A stretch of DNA of 64,000 nt. Source: Pseudomonas tolaasii NCPPB 2192. GTDB lineage: Bacteria > Pseudomonadota > Gammaproteobacteria > Pseudomonadales > Pseudomonadaceae. Position numbers and translations under genes: made by a program. The stretch is from contig NZ_PHHD01000001.1 in NCBI RefSeq assembly GCF_002813445.1, positions 2,046,001 through 2,110,000 on the forward strand, written 5' to 3'. The notes under the pieces were generated by a model that saw only the letters and a program-made list of their open reading frames with translations, searched no databases and had not been told where the DNA came from. How positions within the stretch are numbered: the first letter of the stretch is position 1; each line of letters begins with the position of its first letter. Shown piece by piece: positions 51,390 to 60,011 of this stretch.

Positions 51390-52925
51390 TCAGGCGCTGC
51401 GGTTGGTAAAGCTGTGCAGCGCCTTTTCGATGCATTGAGCGGTTTTACCAAAGGCTTGCACCGTCGTCTCCGAGAACGGCCCGCCGCCCTGGTCGGCGAC
51501 CATCAGCATCACCACGCGACCATTGCAGCTCAGTGAGCGCAGCAGCAAATGTTCGCCGGTGAACAGCCGGCGCAGGATCGGTGGCAGCAGTGCAGAGAAT
51601 TGTGCGTGATTGGCCGGGGTGAGGCGCACCTGGGCGGATTTTTCCAGCAGGCGCTGCAGCAGCGTGCTGTTGACCACGTCCAGGCTCAGGTGTGCGGCGT
51701 CCCTGGGCAATCCGTCGGCCTGGTGCACGCGCAAGGTGCTCAGGGCGCGGTCCGCCATAAACAGCAACACGCGCTGCATGCCGCTGGCAACCAGAGCTTC
51801 CCTGGCGCAGGTGGTCAGGTGCATGGCGTTGGCAAATCGGCTCGGTTCGACGAGCAGCTCGGTGCAGCGTTTGCGCCAGACGGCTAACGATTCGGCAGTG
51901 GGCGGTGGCGCCGGCAGCAAACCGCGGTGGACCTTCTGCACATGCCACGGCCAGATCAGCGACAGCGCCGGGTGCCACAGGTCGGGCATCAAGGTGGTGC
52001 GGGCGCTGGTGACGGCTTGCTGGTGAACCTGCTGCTGCACGTCGCCCAGCGGCGCTTGCAGGTAAAGCGCGGTGAGGTATTGCCAGCGCTCGGTGTGCGG
52101 GCAGGTCCAGGATTCCTGAGCCGACATCGCCAGCCCGTTGGCCAGCAATACGGTGTTGGCGGGCTGGTTCAACCAGCGTCGCAGGTTGGGTTCGGCATCC
52201 AGCCGTTGTTGATGGCGCAGGGCGTCATCTTCGCGGGCGATGTGCAGCGCCTTGACCAGCAAACGTTGCTCGGTCAATAGCAGGGTGTAGCCCTGGGATA
52301 CCCAGATCGGCAGGTGCCAGGCTTCGGTCAGGCCCAGGCACAGGTCCAGCAGACGTACGCCGAACAGTTCATGCTCGACCCGGCGCGCCGACTGGCCTTT
52401 GTGGATCACCCGCAGTTCCCATTCTTCCAGCAGTTTGGGAAAGGCCACGGCCATCGGCCACAACGGCGACAGAAACAGCAGGCTGCCCCAATGAATGTCC
52501 TGCCACAGCCGCGCAAGTCGGCTGGCGAACAAACCGTTGGCTTGTTGGGAGGCATGCTGGCTGATCAGCAGCAGTTGGCGCAGCGCCACAGGAATTTCTT
52601 TCTCGGGTACCGAGGGCAGACGCACCAGCAATGCTTCGGCGCGTTTCAGGCCCAGGCGGTTCAGCGCGATTTCGAGGTTTTCCGCCGGCTCCGACAGGCT
52701 GCCATGGGTATGGCTGTTGGCTTCGCGCATCACCGCGAGCACCAGCGCCGGGCTGTTTTGCATCAGCTCGGCAATGTCTCGCAATGAACTGCGGCTGTCG
52801 CGAATGGCTTTGCACACGCGCTCGTGGCTGGCTTGCGGGACGGGCAACAACACATCGTCCAGGCGCTTGATCCACGCGGCGAGGGTGGTGGGTTTTGCAG
52901 TTGGGACTGTCGTTTCATTGGCCAT
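51390..52925 (-). CDS. HDOD-domain signalling protein
   Basis: A 511-residue cytoplasmic protein. Residues about 25-230 form an HDOD domain (LLPVPQASHERVCKAIRDSRSSLRDIAELMQNSPALVLAVMREANSHT, given in parts by LRDIAELMQNSPALVLAVMR and IALNRLGLKRAEALLVRLP). The C-terminal ~150 residues resemble a GAF-like regulatory fold, with VVMLMVADQGGGPFSETT. HDOD proteins are non-catalytic relatives of HD phosphohydrolases found in signalling. It is divergent from motAB, suggesting a link to motility control. Equals PA4955. ATG at 52925. Confidence 0.85.
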   Translation of the reverse strand: MANETTVPTAKPTTLAAWIKRLDDVLLPVPQASHERVCKAIRDSRSSLRDIAELMQNSPALVLAVMREANSHTHGSLSEPAENLEIALNRLGLKRAEALLVRLPSVPEKEIPVALRQLLLISQHASQQANGLFASRLARLWQDIHWGSLLFLSPLWPMAVAFPKLLEEWELRVIHKGQSARRVEHELFGVRLLDLCLGLTEAWHLPIWVSQGYTLLLTEQRLLVKALHIAREDDALRHQQRLDAEPNLRRWLNQPANTVLLANGLAMSAQESWTCPHTERWQYLTALYLQAPLGDVQQQVHQQAVTSARTTLMPDLWHPALSLIWPWHVQKVHRGLLPAPPPTAESLAVWRKRCTELLVEPSRFANAMHLTTCAREALVASGMQRVLLFMADRALSTLRVHQADGLPRDAAHLSLDVVNSTLLQRLLEKSAQVRLTPANHAQFSALLPPILRRLFTGEHLLLRSLSCNGRVVMLMVADQGGGPFSETTVQAFGKTAQCIEKALHSFTNRSA

Positions 52926-52997
52926 GATTGGGGCGCGATCATCACTTGCGTTCAACACGCCCGGAACGGGCCGAATTGGCTTTTCGCCTTAACGGGC

Positions 52998-53024
52998 TAT
53001 AGTCTGGCGCAGTTTTGCCGATAA
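52998..53024 (+). promoter_or_regulatory. FliA (sigma-28) promoter of motAB
   Basis: TATA (52998-53001, consensus TAAA) is followed after exactly 15 bases by GCCGATAA (53017-53024), a perfect sigma-28 -10 element. It lies 69 bases before the motA ATG and fits flagellar late-class control of the stator genes. Confidence 0.75.
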
Positions 53025-53092
53025 GTAGAACAAGAGTTTTTCAGCTACACCCAATATGTCCATGAACCCGACGGCGCAAGTACAAAACCCCT

Positions 53093-53944
53093 ATGGCTAA
53101 AATTATCGGCATCATCGTCGTCATCGCAAGCGTGCTGGGTGGATACGTTCTGTCCCACGGTAAAATTGCCGCGCTGATCCAGCCTTTTGAAGTGCTGATT
53201 ATTGGGGGTGCTGCGTTTGGTGCATTCCTGCAGGCCAACCCCGGATACATGACCATGCATGTGGTCAAGAAATCACTGGGCATGTTCAGCTCGCGCTTCT
53301 CCCACACCTTCTACCTGGATGTGCTGGGGCTGATCTACGAGATCCTCAACAAGAGCCGCCGCGAAGGCATGATGGCCATCGAGGGCGACATCGAAGACGC
53401 CGCCGCCAGCCCGATTTTCGCCAAGTACCCGGCCGTGCTCAAAGATGAGCGCATGACCGCGTACATCTGTGATTACCTGCGCATCATGTCTTCCGGCAAC
53501 ATGGCTCCCCACGAGCTGGAAGGTCTGTTCGACATGGAGCTGTTCAGCCTGAAGGAAGAGCTGGAGCACCCCTCACACGCGGTGACCGGCATCGCCGACG
53601 GCATGCCCGGTTTCGGTATCGTCGCGGCGGTACTGGGTATCGTGGTGACCATGGCGTCCCTGGGCGAAGGTGACCAGAAGGCCATCGGCATGCACGTGGG
53701 CGCGGCCCTCGTCGGTACCTTCTTCGGTATTCTCGCGGCCTATGGTTTTTTCGGCCCGCTCGCCACCTCCCTGGCCCACGATGCCAAGGAAGAAGTGAAT
53801 CTGTACGAAGCGATCAAGGCTTGCCTGGTGGCTTCGGCGTCGGGCATGCCGCCATCGCTGGCGGTGGAGTTCGGGCGCAAGGTGCTGTACCCGAAACACC
53901 GCCCAAGTTTTGCCGAGTTGGAACAAGCGGTTCGCGGTCGTTAA
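53093..53944 (+). CDS. motA: Flagellar motor stator protein MotA
   Basis: A 283-residue inner-membrane protein with four membrane segments (ends at residues about 2-21, 30-50, 170-190, 200-222) and a large cytoplasmic loop (DERMTAYICDYLRIMSSG) with the charged residues that touch FliG. Conserved GMPGFGIVAAVLGIVVTM and VGTFFGILAAYGFFGPLA carry the key prolines. With MotB it forms the H+-driven stator. Start ATG at 53093. Confidence 0.96.
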   Translation: MAKIIGIIVVIASVLGGYVLSHGKIAALIQPFEVLIIGGAAFGAFLQANPGYMTMHVVKKSLGMFSSRFSHTFYLDVLGLIYEILNKSRREGMMAIEGDIEDAAASPIFAKYPAVLKDERMTAYICDYLRIMSSGNMAPHELEGLFDMELFSLKEELEHPSHAVTGIADGMPGFGIVAAVLGIVVTMASLGEGDQKAIGMHVGAALVGTFFGILAAYGFFGPLATSLAHDAKEEVNLYEAIKACLVASASGMPPSLAVEFGRKVLYPKHRPSFAELEQAVRGR

Positions 53945-53947
53945 GTC

Positions 53948-54964
53948 ATGGAAAACAACCAGCCGATAATCATCAAGCGCGTCAAGCGCTTCGCTGCGGG
54001 GCACCATGGCGGCGCCTGGAAAATCGCCTTTGCCGACTTCGCGACGGCGATGATGGCGTTCTTCCTGGTGCTGTGGCTGATGTCCACCGCTACGCCGGAA
54101 CAGAAGATCGCCATCGCCGGTTATTTCAAGGACCCGATCGGCTTTTCGGAAAGCGGCACGCCGTTTGTGATCGACCTGGGCGGCTCGCCGCAGTTGGCGC
54201 CCGAGCGCACCATCAACCCGGAAATCAAGACCGAATCGCCGCAGGAAAATATTCCGATCGAGCGCGAAAAGGTCGAGACCATGGCCGAGCAGGTCGAGAA
54301 GGAACGCCTGGAATTGCTGCTGCAGGAGCTGCAGACCAAGGTCGAAGAAAACCCGCAACTGCTCAAATTCAAGGACCAGATTTCCTTCGAGATCACGCCT
54401 GAGGGGCTGCGTATCCAGATCACCGATGCCGCCAACCGGCCGATGTTCGACTCCGGCAGCGCGCGCCTGAAACCGTATTTTGAAGACATCCTGCTGGCCA
54501 TGGCCGATACCATTAAAGCGGTGCCGAACAAGATCAGCATCAGCGGCCACACCGACGCCAAGCCTTACGCGGGGCAGGGCGACTTCGGCAACTGGGAGCT
54601 GTCGGCCAACCGTGCCAACGCCGCACGCCGTGCGCTGGTGGCGGGCAGCTACCCGGACCCGCAAGTGGCGCGGGTGGTGGGCTTTGCCTCTTCGCAGTTG
54701 TTTGATCAACAGGATCCGTTCAACCCGGTCAACCGCCGGATCGACATCGTGGTGCTGACCAAAAAGGCCCAGCGTGCGATTGAAGGGGATCAAGGTGCCG
54801 CGCCCGCTCCGACGCCGGGTGAAGGTGCGCCGGGTGAAGTGCCGGCGGACCCGAATGCCATCCCACCGGGGCAGGAGCCGTTGCCGGCCCATGAACTGCG
54901 GCAGAAGCTGAACCTGTTTGATGATGGTGGGGTGAAGGATCCTACGGCGCCTAAGGCGGAATGA
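53948..54964 (+). CDS. motB: Flagellar motor stator protein MotB
   Basis: A 338-residue stator subunit: single membrane segment FADFATAMMAFFLVLWLMS with the proton-carrying Asp30, then a plug and linker, and an OmpA-like peptidoglycan-binding domain (SISGHTDAKPY; ELSANRANAARRAL; VNRRIDIVVLTKKAQ). A Pro/Ala-rich tail of about 55 residues follows. Begins three bases after motA. Confidence 0.96.
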   Translation: MENNQPIIIKRVKRFAAGHHGGAWKIAFADFATAMMAFFLVLWLMSTATPEQKIAIAGYFKDPIGFSESGTPFVIDLGGSPQLAPERTINPEIKTESPQENIPIEREKVETMAEQVEKERLELLLQELQTKVEENPQLLKFKDQISFEITPEGLRIQITDAANRPMFDSGSARLKPYFEDILLAMADTIKAVPNKISISGHTDAKPYAGQGDFGNWELSANRANAARRALVAGSYPDPQVARVVGFASSQLFDQQDPFNPVNRRIDIVVLTKKAQRAIEGDQGAAPAPTPGEGAPGEVPADPNAIPPGQEPLPAHELRQKLNLFDDGGVKDPTAPKAE

Positions 54965-54970
54965 TCTTTC

Positions 54971-55066
54971 TGTGGCGAGGGAGCTTGCTCCCGCTGGACC
55001 GCGCAGCAGTCCCCAGCTTTTTTAGGGGCGCTGCGCACCCCGGCGGGAGCAAGCTCCCTCGCCACA
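54971..55066. repeat. REP-like hairpin between convergent genes
   Basis: Outer arms TGTGGCGAGGGAGCTTGCTC (54971-54990) and its complement ending GCTCCCTCGCCACA enclose a GC-rich middle. Close in sequence to the inner part of the element at 22842. Lies between motB and convergent rsgA. Confidence 0.82.
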
Positions 55067-55070
55067 AAGA

Positions 55071-56102
55071 TTAGTAACTGCTCTCCGGCAAGCTCGCAAT
55101 GATCGACCGGTAGCTGTTCATCCGCTGCTGCTGAACGCGGCCCTCTTCCAGCGCCTTGAGCAAGGCACACCCCGGCTCGCGGTCGTGTTTGCAGTCGCGG
55201 AAGCGGCAGGTGCCGATCAGGTCGTTGAACTCGATGAAGCCCGCTTCCACGTCGCTGCGGCTGACGTGGCCGAGGCCGAATTCGCGGATGCCCGGGGAGT
55301 CGATCAGCTCACCGCCGCCCGGGAAGTGGAACAACCGCGCGGTGGTGGTGGTGTGGGTGCCCTGGCCGGACAGTTCCGACAACGGGCCCACGCGGGTTTC
55401 GACTTCCGGCAACAGGCTGTTGACCAGCGAGGATTTACCCACGCCCGACTGGCCGACAAACACGCTGATGCGCCCGTCCAACTGCTGTTGCAGCTGTTCC
55501 ATGCCATTACCGTGATGCGCCGAGACTTCCAGCACCGGGTAACCCAGGGTGCGGTAAACCGCCAGCAACGCGTTAAGCGCCGGAGCGTTCTGCTCGTCGA
55601 TCAGATCGAATTTGTTCAACAGCAATAGCGGGCGGATGCCGGCGTGCTCGGCGGCGACGAGGTAGCGGTCGATCAGGTTGGCATGGGGCTCGGGCAAGGG
55701 CGCGAACACGATCACGATCATGTCGACGTTGGCCGCCACCGGCTTGAGCTGGCCGCGGCTGTCCGGGCGACGCAGCTCGGTGGTGCGCGGCAGTTGGGCG
55801 ACGATAACGCCGATCCCCTGGTTGCCGGCGCGCCATACCACCTGATCACCGGTCACCAGTGCGGGCAGGTTGGCGCGCAAGTGACAGCGGAACACCTGGC
55901 CGGCCAGTTCGCCTTCGAGGGCCTCGACCTCGACCTGCACACCAAAGTGCGCGATCACCAGCCCCGTTTGTTCGGGGCCCAGGTCGCCGCCTTCCAGCGC
56001 TTCCACGGCGGAGGATTCACGTTTGGCAGCGCGAGCGGCGCGCTCACCCTGAATCTTTTCGATGCGCCAGTTTTGGCGGCGATTGAGCTGGCGTTTGGCC
56101 AT
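55071..56102 (-). CDS. rsgA: Ribosome small-subunit assembly GTPase RsgA
   Basis: A 343-residue GTPase with circularly permuted motifs: G4 LLNKFDLID comes before G1 GQSGVGKSSLVN and G3 DSPGIREFG. N-terminal OB domain; C-terminal zinc finger CRFRDCKHDREPGC. It matures the 30S subunit. ATG at 56102 follows the usual MAKRQLNRRQ start; divergent from orn. Equals PA4952. Confidence 0.95.
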   Translation of the reverse strand: MAKRQLNRRQNWRIEKIQGERAARAAKRESSAVEALEGGDLGPEQTGLVIAHFGVQVEVEALEGELAGQVFRCHLRANLPALVTGDQVVWRAGNQGIGVIVAQLPRTTELRRPDSRGQLKPVAANVDMIVIVFAPLPEPHANLIDRYLVAAEHAGIRPLLLLNKFDLIDEQNAPALNALLAVYRTLGYPVLEVSAHHGNGMEQLQQQLDGRISVFVGQSGVGKSSLVNSLLPEVETRVGPLSELSGQGTHTTTTARLFHFPGGGELIDSPGIREFGLGHVSRSDVEAGFIEFNDLIGTCRFRDCKHDREPGCALLKALEEGRVQQQRMNSYRSIIASLPESSY

Positions 56103-56210
56103 TGGTGTTCCGTTTCGATAATGCAAAGGTTGGGTAAAACGGTCGCGAGTCTAGCACGCCCCTGCCTGCTAAACTGCGCAGCTAAGCCAAGGTGCCAAGA
56201 GAATAGAGCC

Positions 56211-56753
56211 ATGCAAAACCCACAGAACCTGATTTGGATCGATCTGGAAATGACCGGTCTGAACCCCGACACTGACGTCATCATCGAGATGGCGACCATT
56301 GTCACCGACAGCAACCTCAACACCTTGGCCGAAGGTCCGGTGATCGCGATCCACCACAGCGACGCCGTGCTCGCCACCATGGACGAGTGGAATACCCGCA
56401 CCCACGGCAACTCCGGCCTGACCCAGCGCGTGCGCGACAGCCGTATCAGCATGGCCGAAGCCGAAGCCGAAACCATCGCCTTTCTGGAAAAGTGGGTGCC
56501 CAAGGGCAAGTCGCCGATCTGCGGCAACAGTATCTGCCAGGACCGTCGCTTCCTTTATACGCACATGAAAGGGCTGGAAAGTTACTTCCACTACCGCAAC
56601 CTGGACGTGTCCACCCTCAAAGAGCTGGCCGCGCGCTGGGCGCCGGAAGTCAAGGACAGCTTCCATAAAGGCAGCACCCATTTGGCGCTGGATGATATTC
56701 GCGAGTCGATTGCCGAGTTGCAGCATTACCGCAAGCATTTCATCAAGGCTTGA
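56211..56753 (+). CDS. orn: Oligoribonuclease
   Basis: A 180-residue DEDDh 3'-5' exoribonuclease: LIWIDLEMTGLNPDTD (Exo I, Asp/Glu), SICQDRRFL (Exo II) and HLALDDIRESI (Exo III, Asp and His). It degrades short RNAs, including the pGpG made from c-di-GMP, and is essential or nearly so in Pseudomonas. Divergent from rsgA. Equals PA4951. Confidence 0.96.
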   Translation: MQNPQNLIWIDLEMTGLNPDTDVIIEMATIVTDSNLNTLAEGPVIAIHHSDAVLATMDEWNTRTHGNSGLTQRVRDSRISMAEAEAETIAFLEKWVPKGKSPICGNSICQDRRFLYTHMKGLESYFHYRNLDVSTLKELAARWAPEVKDSFHKGSTHLALDDIRESIAELQHYRKHFIKA

Positions 56754-56777
56754 ATTTGCAGTGCCTGCCTTGGCCTC

Positions 56778-56850
56778 ATCGCAGGCAAGCCAGCTCCCAC
56801 ACGTTGATTTGTGAACCCATTCAAAATGTGGGAGCTGGCTTGCCTGCGAT
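56778..56850. repeat. REPIN-like hairpin between orn and the TRIC-type gene
   Basis: Arms 56778-56801 and 56827-56850 (complements of the TGTGGGAGCTGGCTTGCCTG type) over 24 exact bases around a 25-base loop. Here the arms are in the opposite order to the element at 39488. Confidence 0.87.
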
Positions 56851-56938
56851 AGGGCCGACGCGGTCTTTCGCCAGATGCCCCCTTTTGGTGCCACCACCAA
56901 ATGATTAGACTGCCGGCCTAATCGCAAGGATCGCCATC

Positions 56939-57553
56939 ATGCTGTTGATGCTCTACCTCATCGCCATCACCGCCGAAGCCATGACCGGTGCCTTGTCCGC
57001 CGGCCGGCGCGGCATGGACTGGTTTGGTGTGGTGCTGATCGCCTGCGTCACGGCCCTGGGCGGTGGTTCGGTGCGCGATGTGCTGTTGGGGCATTACCCG
57101 CTGACGTGGGTCAAGCACCCGGAATACCTGGTGCTGACCTCCATCGCGGCACTGGTGACGATCTTCATCGCGCCGCTGATGCGCCGCCTGCGCTCGTTGT
57201 TTCTGGCGCTGGACGCCCTGGGGCTGGTGGCCTTCACGTTGATCGGCTGCATGACCGCCCTGGAAATGGGCCACGGCATGCTGGTGGCCTCGGTCAGTGG
57301 CGTGATCACCGGGGTGTTCGGCGGCATCCTGCGCGACATCTTCTGCAACGACATTCCGCTGATCTTCCGACGCGAGCTGTACGCCAGCGTGTCGTTCCTC
57401 GCCGCCTGGTTTTACATGCTGTGCCTGTATCTGGAACTGCCCAGCGAGCAGGCGATTCTGCTGACCCTGTTCAGCGGTTTTCTATTGCGCCTGCTGGCGA
57501 TCCGTTTTCACTGGGAAATGCCCAAGTTTGTCTACAACGACGACGTACACTGA
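56939..57553 (+). CDS. UPF0126/TRIC-type membrane protein
   Basis: A 204-residue protein with about seven membrane segments and an internal duplication: GGGSVRDVLLGHYPL (about residue 42) and GGILRDIFCNDIPLI (about residue 128), each with a G-G-x-x-R-D kernel. This is the trimeric intracellular cation channel-like UPF0126 (YicG) family; transport of glycine or cations has been proposed for members, none of it shown here. Start ATG at 56939. Its last 22 bases overlap the convergent queG end. Confidence 0.88.
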   Translation: MLLMLYLIAITAEAMTGALSAGRRGMDWFGVVLIACVTALGGGSVRDVLLGHYPLTWVKHPEYLVLTSIAALVTIFIAPLMRRLRSLFLALDALGLVAFTLIGCMTALEMGHGMLVASVSGVITGVFGGILRDIFCNDIPLIFRRELYASVSFLAAWFYMLCLYLELPSEQAILLTLFSGFLLRLLAIRFHWEMPKFVYNDDVH

Positions 57554-58614
57554 CGCGCGGCGTGCTGATTCAGCGCCCACTCGACGTGTTCGCGTACCAA
57601 TTCTGACGGGTAATCCCGGCGTGCCTTCAACGCTTCGAGCACTGGAATGCTCGACGGTGCATTGCCCAACCCCACCGCCAGGTTGCGCAGCCAGCGCTCA
57701 TAACCGGCACGACGCAGCGGCGAGCCTTCGGTGCTGCTGAGGAATTTTTCCTCATCCCACATAAACAATTCGGCCAGCTCGGCGTTGTCCAGGTTATGCC
57801 GTGGCTTGAAATCGCTTTCGCCGGTGGCGCGGGCGAAACGATTCCACGGGCAAACGATCTGACAGTCATCGCAGCCGAACACCCGGTTGCCGATCAGGGG
57901 GCGCAGGTCTTCGGGTATGGCGTTCTTGAGTTCGATGGTCAGGTAGGAAATGCAGCGCCGGGCGTCGAGCACGTAGGGTCCGACGAACGCGTTGGTCGGG
58001 CAAATGTCCAGGCAAGCGGTACAGCGGCCGCAGTGCTCGGTGCTGTGGGGCGGGTCGACGGGGAGCGGCAAGTCGACAAACAGCTCGCTCAGGAAGAAAT
58101 AGCTGCCGGCCTTGCGGTTGAGCACCAGCGTGTTTTTGCCGATCCAGCCGAGGCCGGCCTTTTCGGCGATGGCTTTTTCCAGCACCGGCGCGCTGTCGAC
58201 AAATGCGCGAAAGCCGAATGGCCCAATCTGCGCCTGGATGCGGTCGGCCAGTTGCTGCACGCGCTTGCGGATCAGCTTGTGATAGTCGCGGCCCAGGGCG
58301 TAGCGCGAGATGTAGGCTTTTTCCGGCTTTGCCAGCAACTGCGCCATTTGCGTGTCGCCCGGCAGATAATCCATGCGCAGTGAGACCACGCGCAAGGTGC
58401 CCGGCACCAGTTCATCGGGGTGCGAGCGTTTGCTGCCGTGGGCGCCCATGTACTCCATCTCGCCGTGGTAACCCGCGTCGAGCCAGCGTTGCAAGTGTTG
58501 TTCATGCTCGGCCAGGTCCAGGCCGCTGATGCCGACTTGTTGAAAGCCCAACTCGCGGCCCCAGTCTTTGATCGATTGGGCGAGGGCGGGCAGATCGGAG
58601 GTAATAGCAGGCAT
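57532..58614 (-). CDS. queG: Epoxyqueuosine reductase
   Basis: A 360-residue cobalamin-dependent iron-sulfur enzyme that converts epoxyqueuosine to queuosine in tRNA. Cluster motifs are CGRCTACLDICPTNA and CDDCQIVCPWN; RRCISYLTIELK and FVDSAPVLEKAIAEKAGLGWIGKN mark the QueG core. ATG at 58614 gives the family length; a longer frame upstream is not conserved. Divergent from nnrD, 63 bases away. Confidence 0.96.
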   Translation of the reverse strand: MPAITSDLPALAQSIKDWGRELGFQQVGISGLDLAEHEQHLQRWLDAGYHGEMEYMGAHGSKRSHPDELVPGTLRVVSLRMDYLPGDTQMAQLLAKPEKAYISRYALGRDYHKLIRKRVQQLADRIQAQIGPFGFRAFVDSAPVLEKAIAEKAGLGWIGKNTLVLNRKAGSYFFLSELFVDLPLPVDPPHSTEHCGRCTACLDICPTNAFVGPYVLDARRCISYLTIELKNAIPEDLRPLIGNRVFGCDDCQIVCPWNRFARATGESDFKPRHNLDNAELAELFMWDEEKFLSSTEGSPLRRAGYERWLRNLAVGLGNAPSSIPVLEALKARRDYPSELVREHVEWALNQHAARQCTSSL

Positions 58615-58643
58615 GAGACACGGGAAACCACAGGTTAGATGCG

Positions 58644-58649
58644 TATAAT
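58644..58649 (+). promoter_or_regulatory. Candidate -10 (TATAAT) for the nnrD-miaA operon
   Basis: TATAAT ends 28 bases before the nnrD ATG within the 63-base gap to queG. No -35 hexamer is convincing. A ribosome-site-like CGGAG lies between it and the start. Confidence 0.4.
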
Positions 58650-58677
58650 TCTGCCAGACATCGGAGCTTGAAGACGC

Positions 58678-59538
58678 ATGCCGCAGACAAAACACGAAAT
58701 AACCGACGTGCAGCCCTTGTTGCCCGGCCATTTGCCGCAACTGGCTGCACGCTCCCCGGACGCCCATAAAGGCCTGTTCGGCCACCTGCTGGTCATTGGC
58801 GGTGACCGCGGCTTTGGCGGCGCGGCACTGCTGAGCGCCGAAAGCGCGCTGCGCAGCGGGGCCGGCATGGTTTCTTTGGCGACCCGGCCCGAGCACGTGC
58901 CTGCCGCGTTGGCGCGCTTGCCGGAAGTCATGACCGTTGGCGTCAGTTCTGCCAACCAACTGATGGGGCTGCTGGAAAAAATCTCCGTCATCGTGATCGG
59001 CCCGGGTCTGGGGGACGCTGCCTGGGGTAAAAGCCTGCTGTCCGTCGCCGCCAACGCCGGGCAGCCGCAAGTCTGGGATGCCGACGCCTTGAATCAGCTG
59101 GCGAAGGGCGGCGTGAGTTTGCCCGCCAACTCGGTGATCACCCCGCATCCGGGTGAGGCCGCGCGCTTGTTGGGCATCACGACAGCCGAGGTTCAGGCTG
59201 ACCGCCTTAAGGTGGCGCGCGTTTTAAGTCAGACATTCAATGCAGTGGCTATCCTCAAGGGTGCTGGCAGTTTGATTGCCAGCCCGGACGGACGTGTTTC
59301 GCGCTGTGACCAGGGCCATCCGGCGATGGCCACGGCCGGGCTTGGCGATGTGCTGGCGGGTTTGGTGGGGGCTTTGCTTGCCCAGGGCATGCCAGCCTAT
59401 GAAGCAGGTTGCCTGGCCGTGTGGCTGCACGCCACGGCGGGGGATCGCCAGGGCAGTTTTGGTCGCGGCCTGGCCGCCAGCGACCTGATACCCGCCATTC
59501 GACAATTGCTGGAGGAGCAGTCGCCGTGTCTGAAGTAA
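58678..59538 (+). CDS. nnrD: NAD(P)H-hydrate dehydratase (single-domain)
   Basis: A 286-residue ribokinase-fold repair enzyme: GHLLVIGGDRGFGGAALLSAESALRSGAGMVSLAT, in pieces, then PGLGDAAWG, DADALNQLA and NSVITPHPGEAARLLG; ATAGLGDVLAGLVGALLAQG carries the catalytic Asp. It restores hydrated NAD(P)H using ADP. The N-terminal epimerase half found in the E. coli fusion (NnrE) is absent; it may be encoded elsewhere. First gene of the conserved nnrD-tsaE-amiB-mutL-miaA set. Confidence 0.92.
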   Translation: MPQTKHEITDVQPLLPGHLPQLAARSPDAHKGLFGHLLVIGGDRGFGGAALLSAESALRSGAGMVSLATRPEHVPAALARLPEVMTVGVSSANQLMGLLEKISVIVIGPGLGDAAWGKSLLSVAANAGQPQVWDADALNQLAKGGVSLPANSVITPHPGEAARLLGITTAEVQADRLKVARVLSQTFNAVAILKGAGSLIASPDGRVSRCDQGHPAMATAGLGDVLAGLVGALLAQGMPAYEAGCLAVWLHATAGDRQGSFGRGLAASDLIPAIRQLLEEQSPCLK

Positions 59539-59996
59539 CCCTTTTCCTGGCCGATGAAGGCGCGATGGTCGCGTTCGGTCATCGCATCGCTCAGGTGACG
59601 GCTGGCGCCGGGCTGATTTTTCTCGAGGGCGACCTGGGGGCGGGCAAGACCACGCTGTCACGCGGGATTATTCGTGGTCTGGGCCACACCGGGGCAGTCA
59701 AAAGCCCTACGTTCACACTGGTTGAACCCTACGAGATTGGGGCAATCCGCGCCTTCCACTTCGACCTCTATCGCCTGGTCGACCCTGAAGAGCTGGAGTA
59801 CATGGGCATTCGTGATTACTTCGATGAAGACGCACTGTGCCTGATCGAGTGGCCAGATAAAGGCACAGGCTTTTTGCCAAAGCCGGACCTGACCATTACC
59901 ATTACGCCGCATGAAACAGGACGTCAGCTGAAGTTGTTGCCCCAGAGCGCGCGCGGCCAGTCGTGGTGCGCCGCTTTGGCATTGGAATTCAAATAA
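59526..59996 (+). CDS. tsaE: tRNA t6A threonylcarbamoyladenosine ATPase TsaE
   Basis: A 156-residue P-loop protein with LEGDLGAGKTTLSRGIIRGLG (Walker A) and SPTFTLVEPYE, FHFDLYRLVDPEELEYMGIRDYF and LIEWPDKG, all typical of TsaE (YjeE). It partners TsaB and TsaD in making t6A37 in tRNA. Start GTG at 59526 after GGAGGAG, overlapping nnrD by 13 bases. Confidence 0.95.
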   Translation: MSEVTLFLADEGAMVAFGHRIAQVTAGAGLIFLEGDLGAGKTTLSRGIIRGLGHTGAVKSPTFTLVEPYEIGAIRAFHFDLYRLVDPEELEYMGIRDYFDEDALCLIEWPDKGTGFLPKPDLTITITPHETGRQLKLLPQSARGQSWCAALALEFK

Positions 59997-60011
59997 TTGG
60001 TGGGGTTAGGT

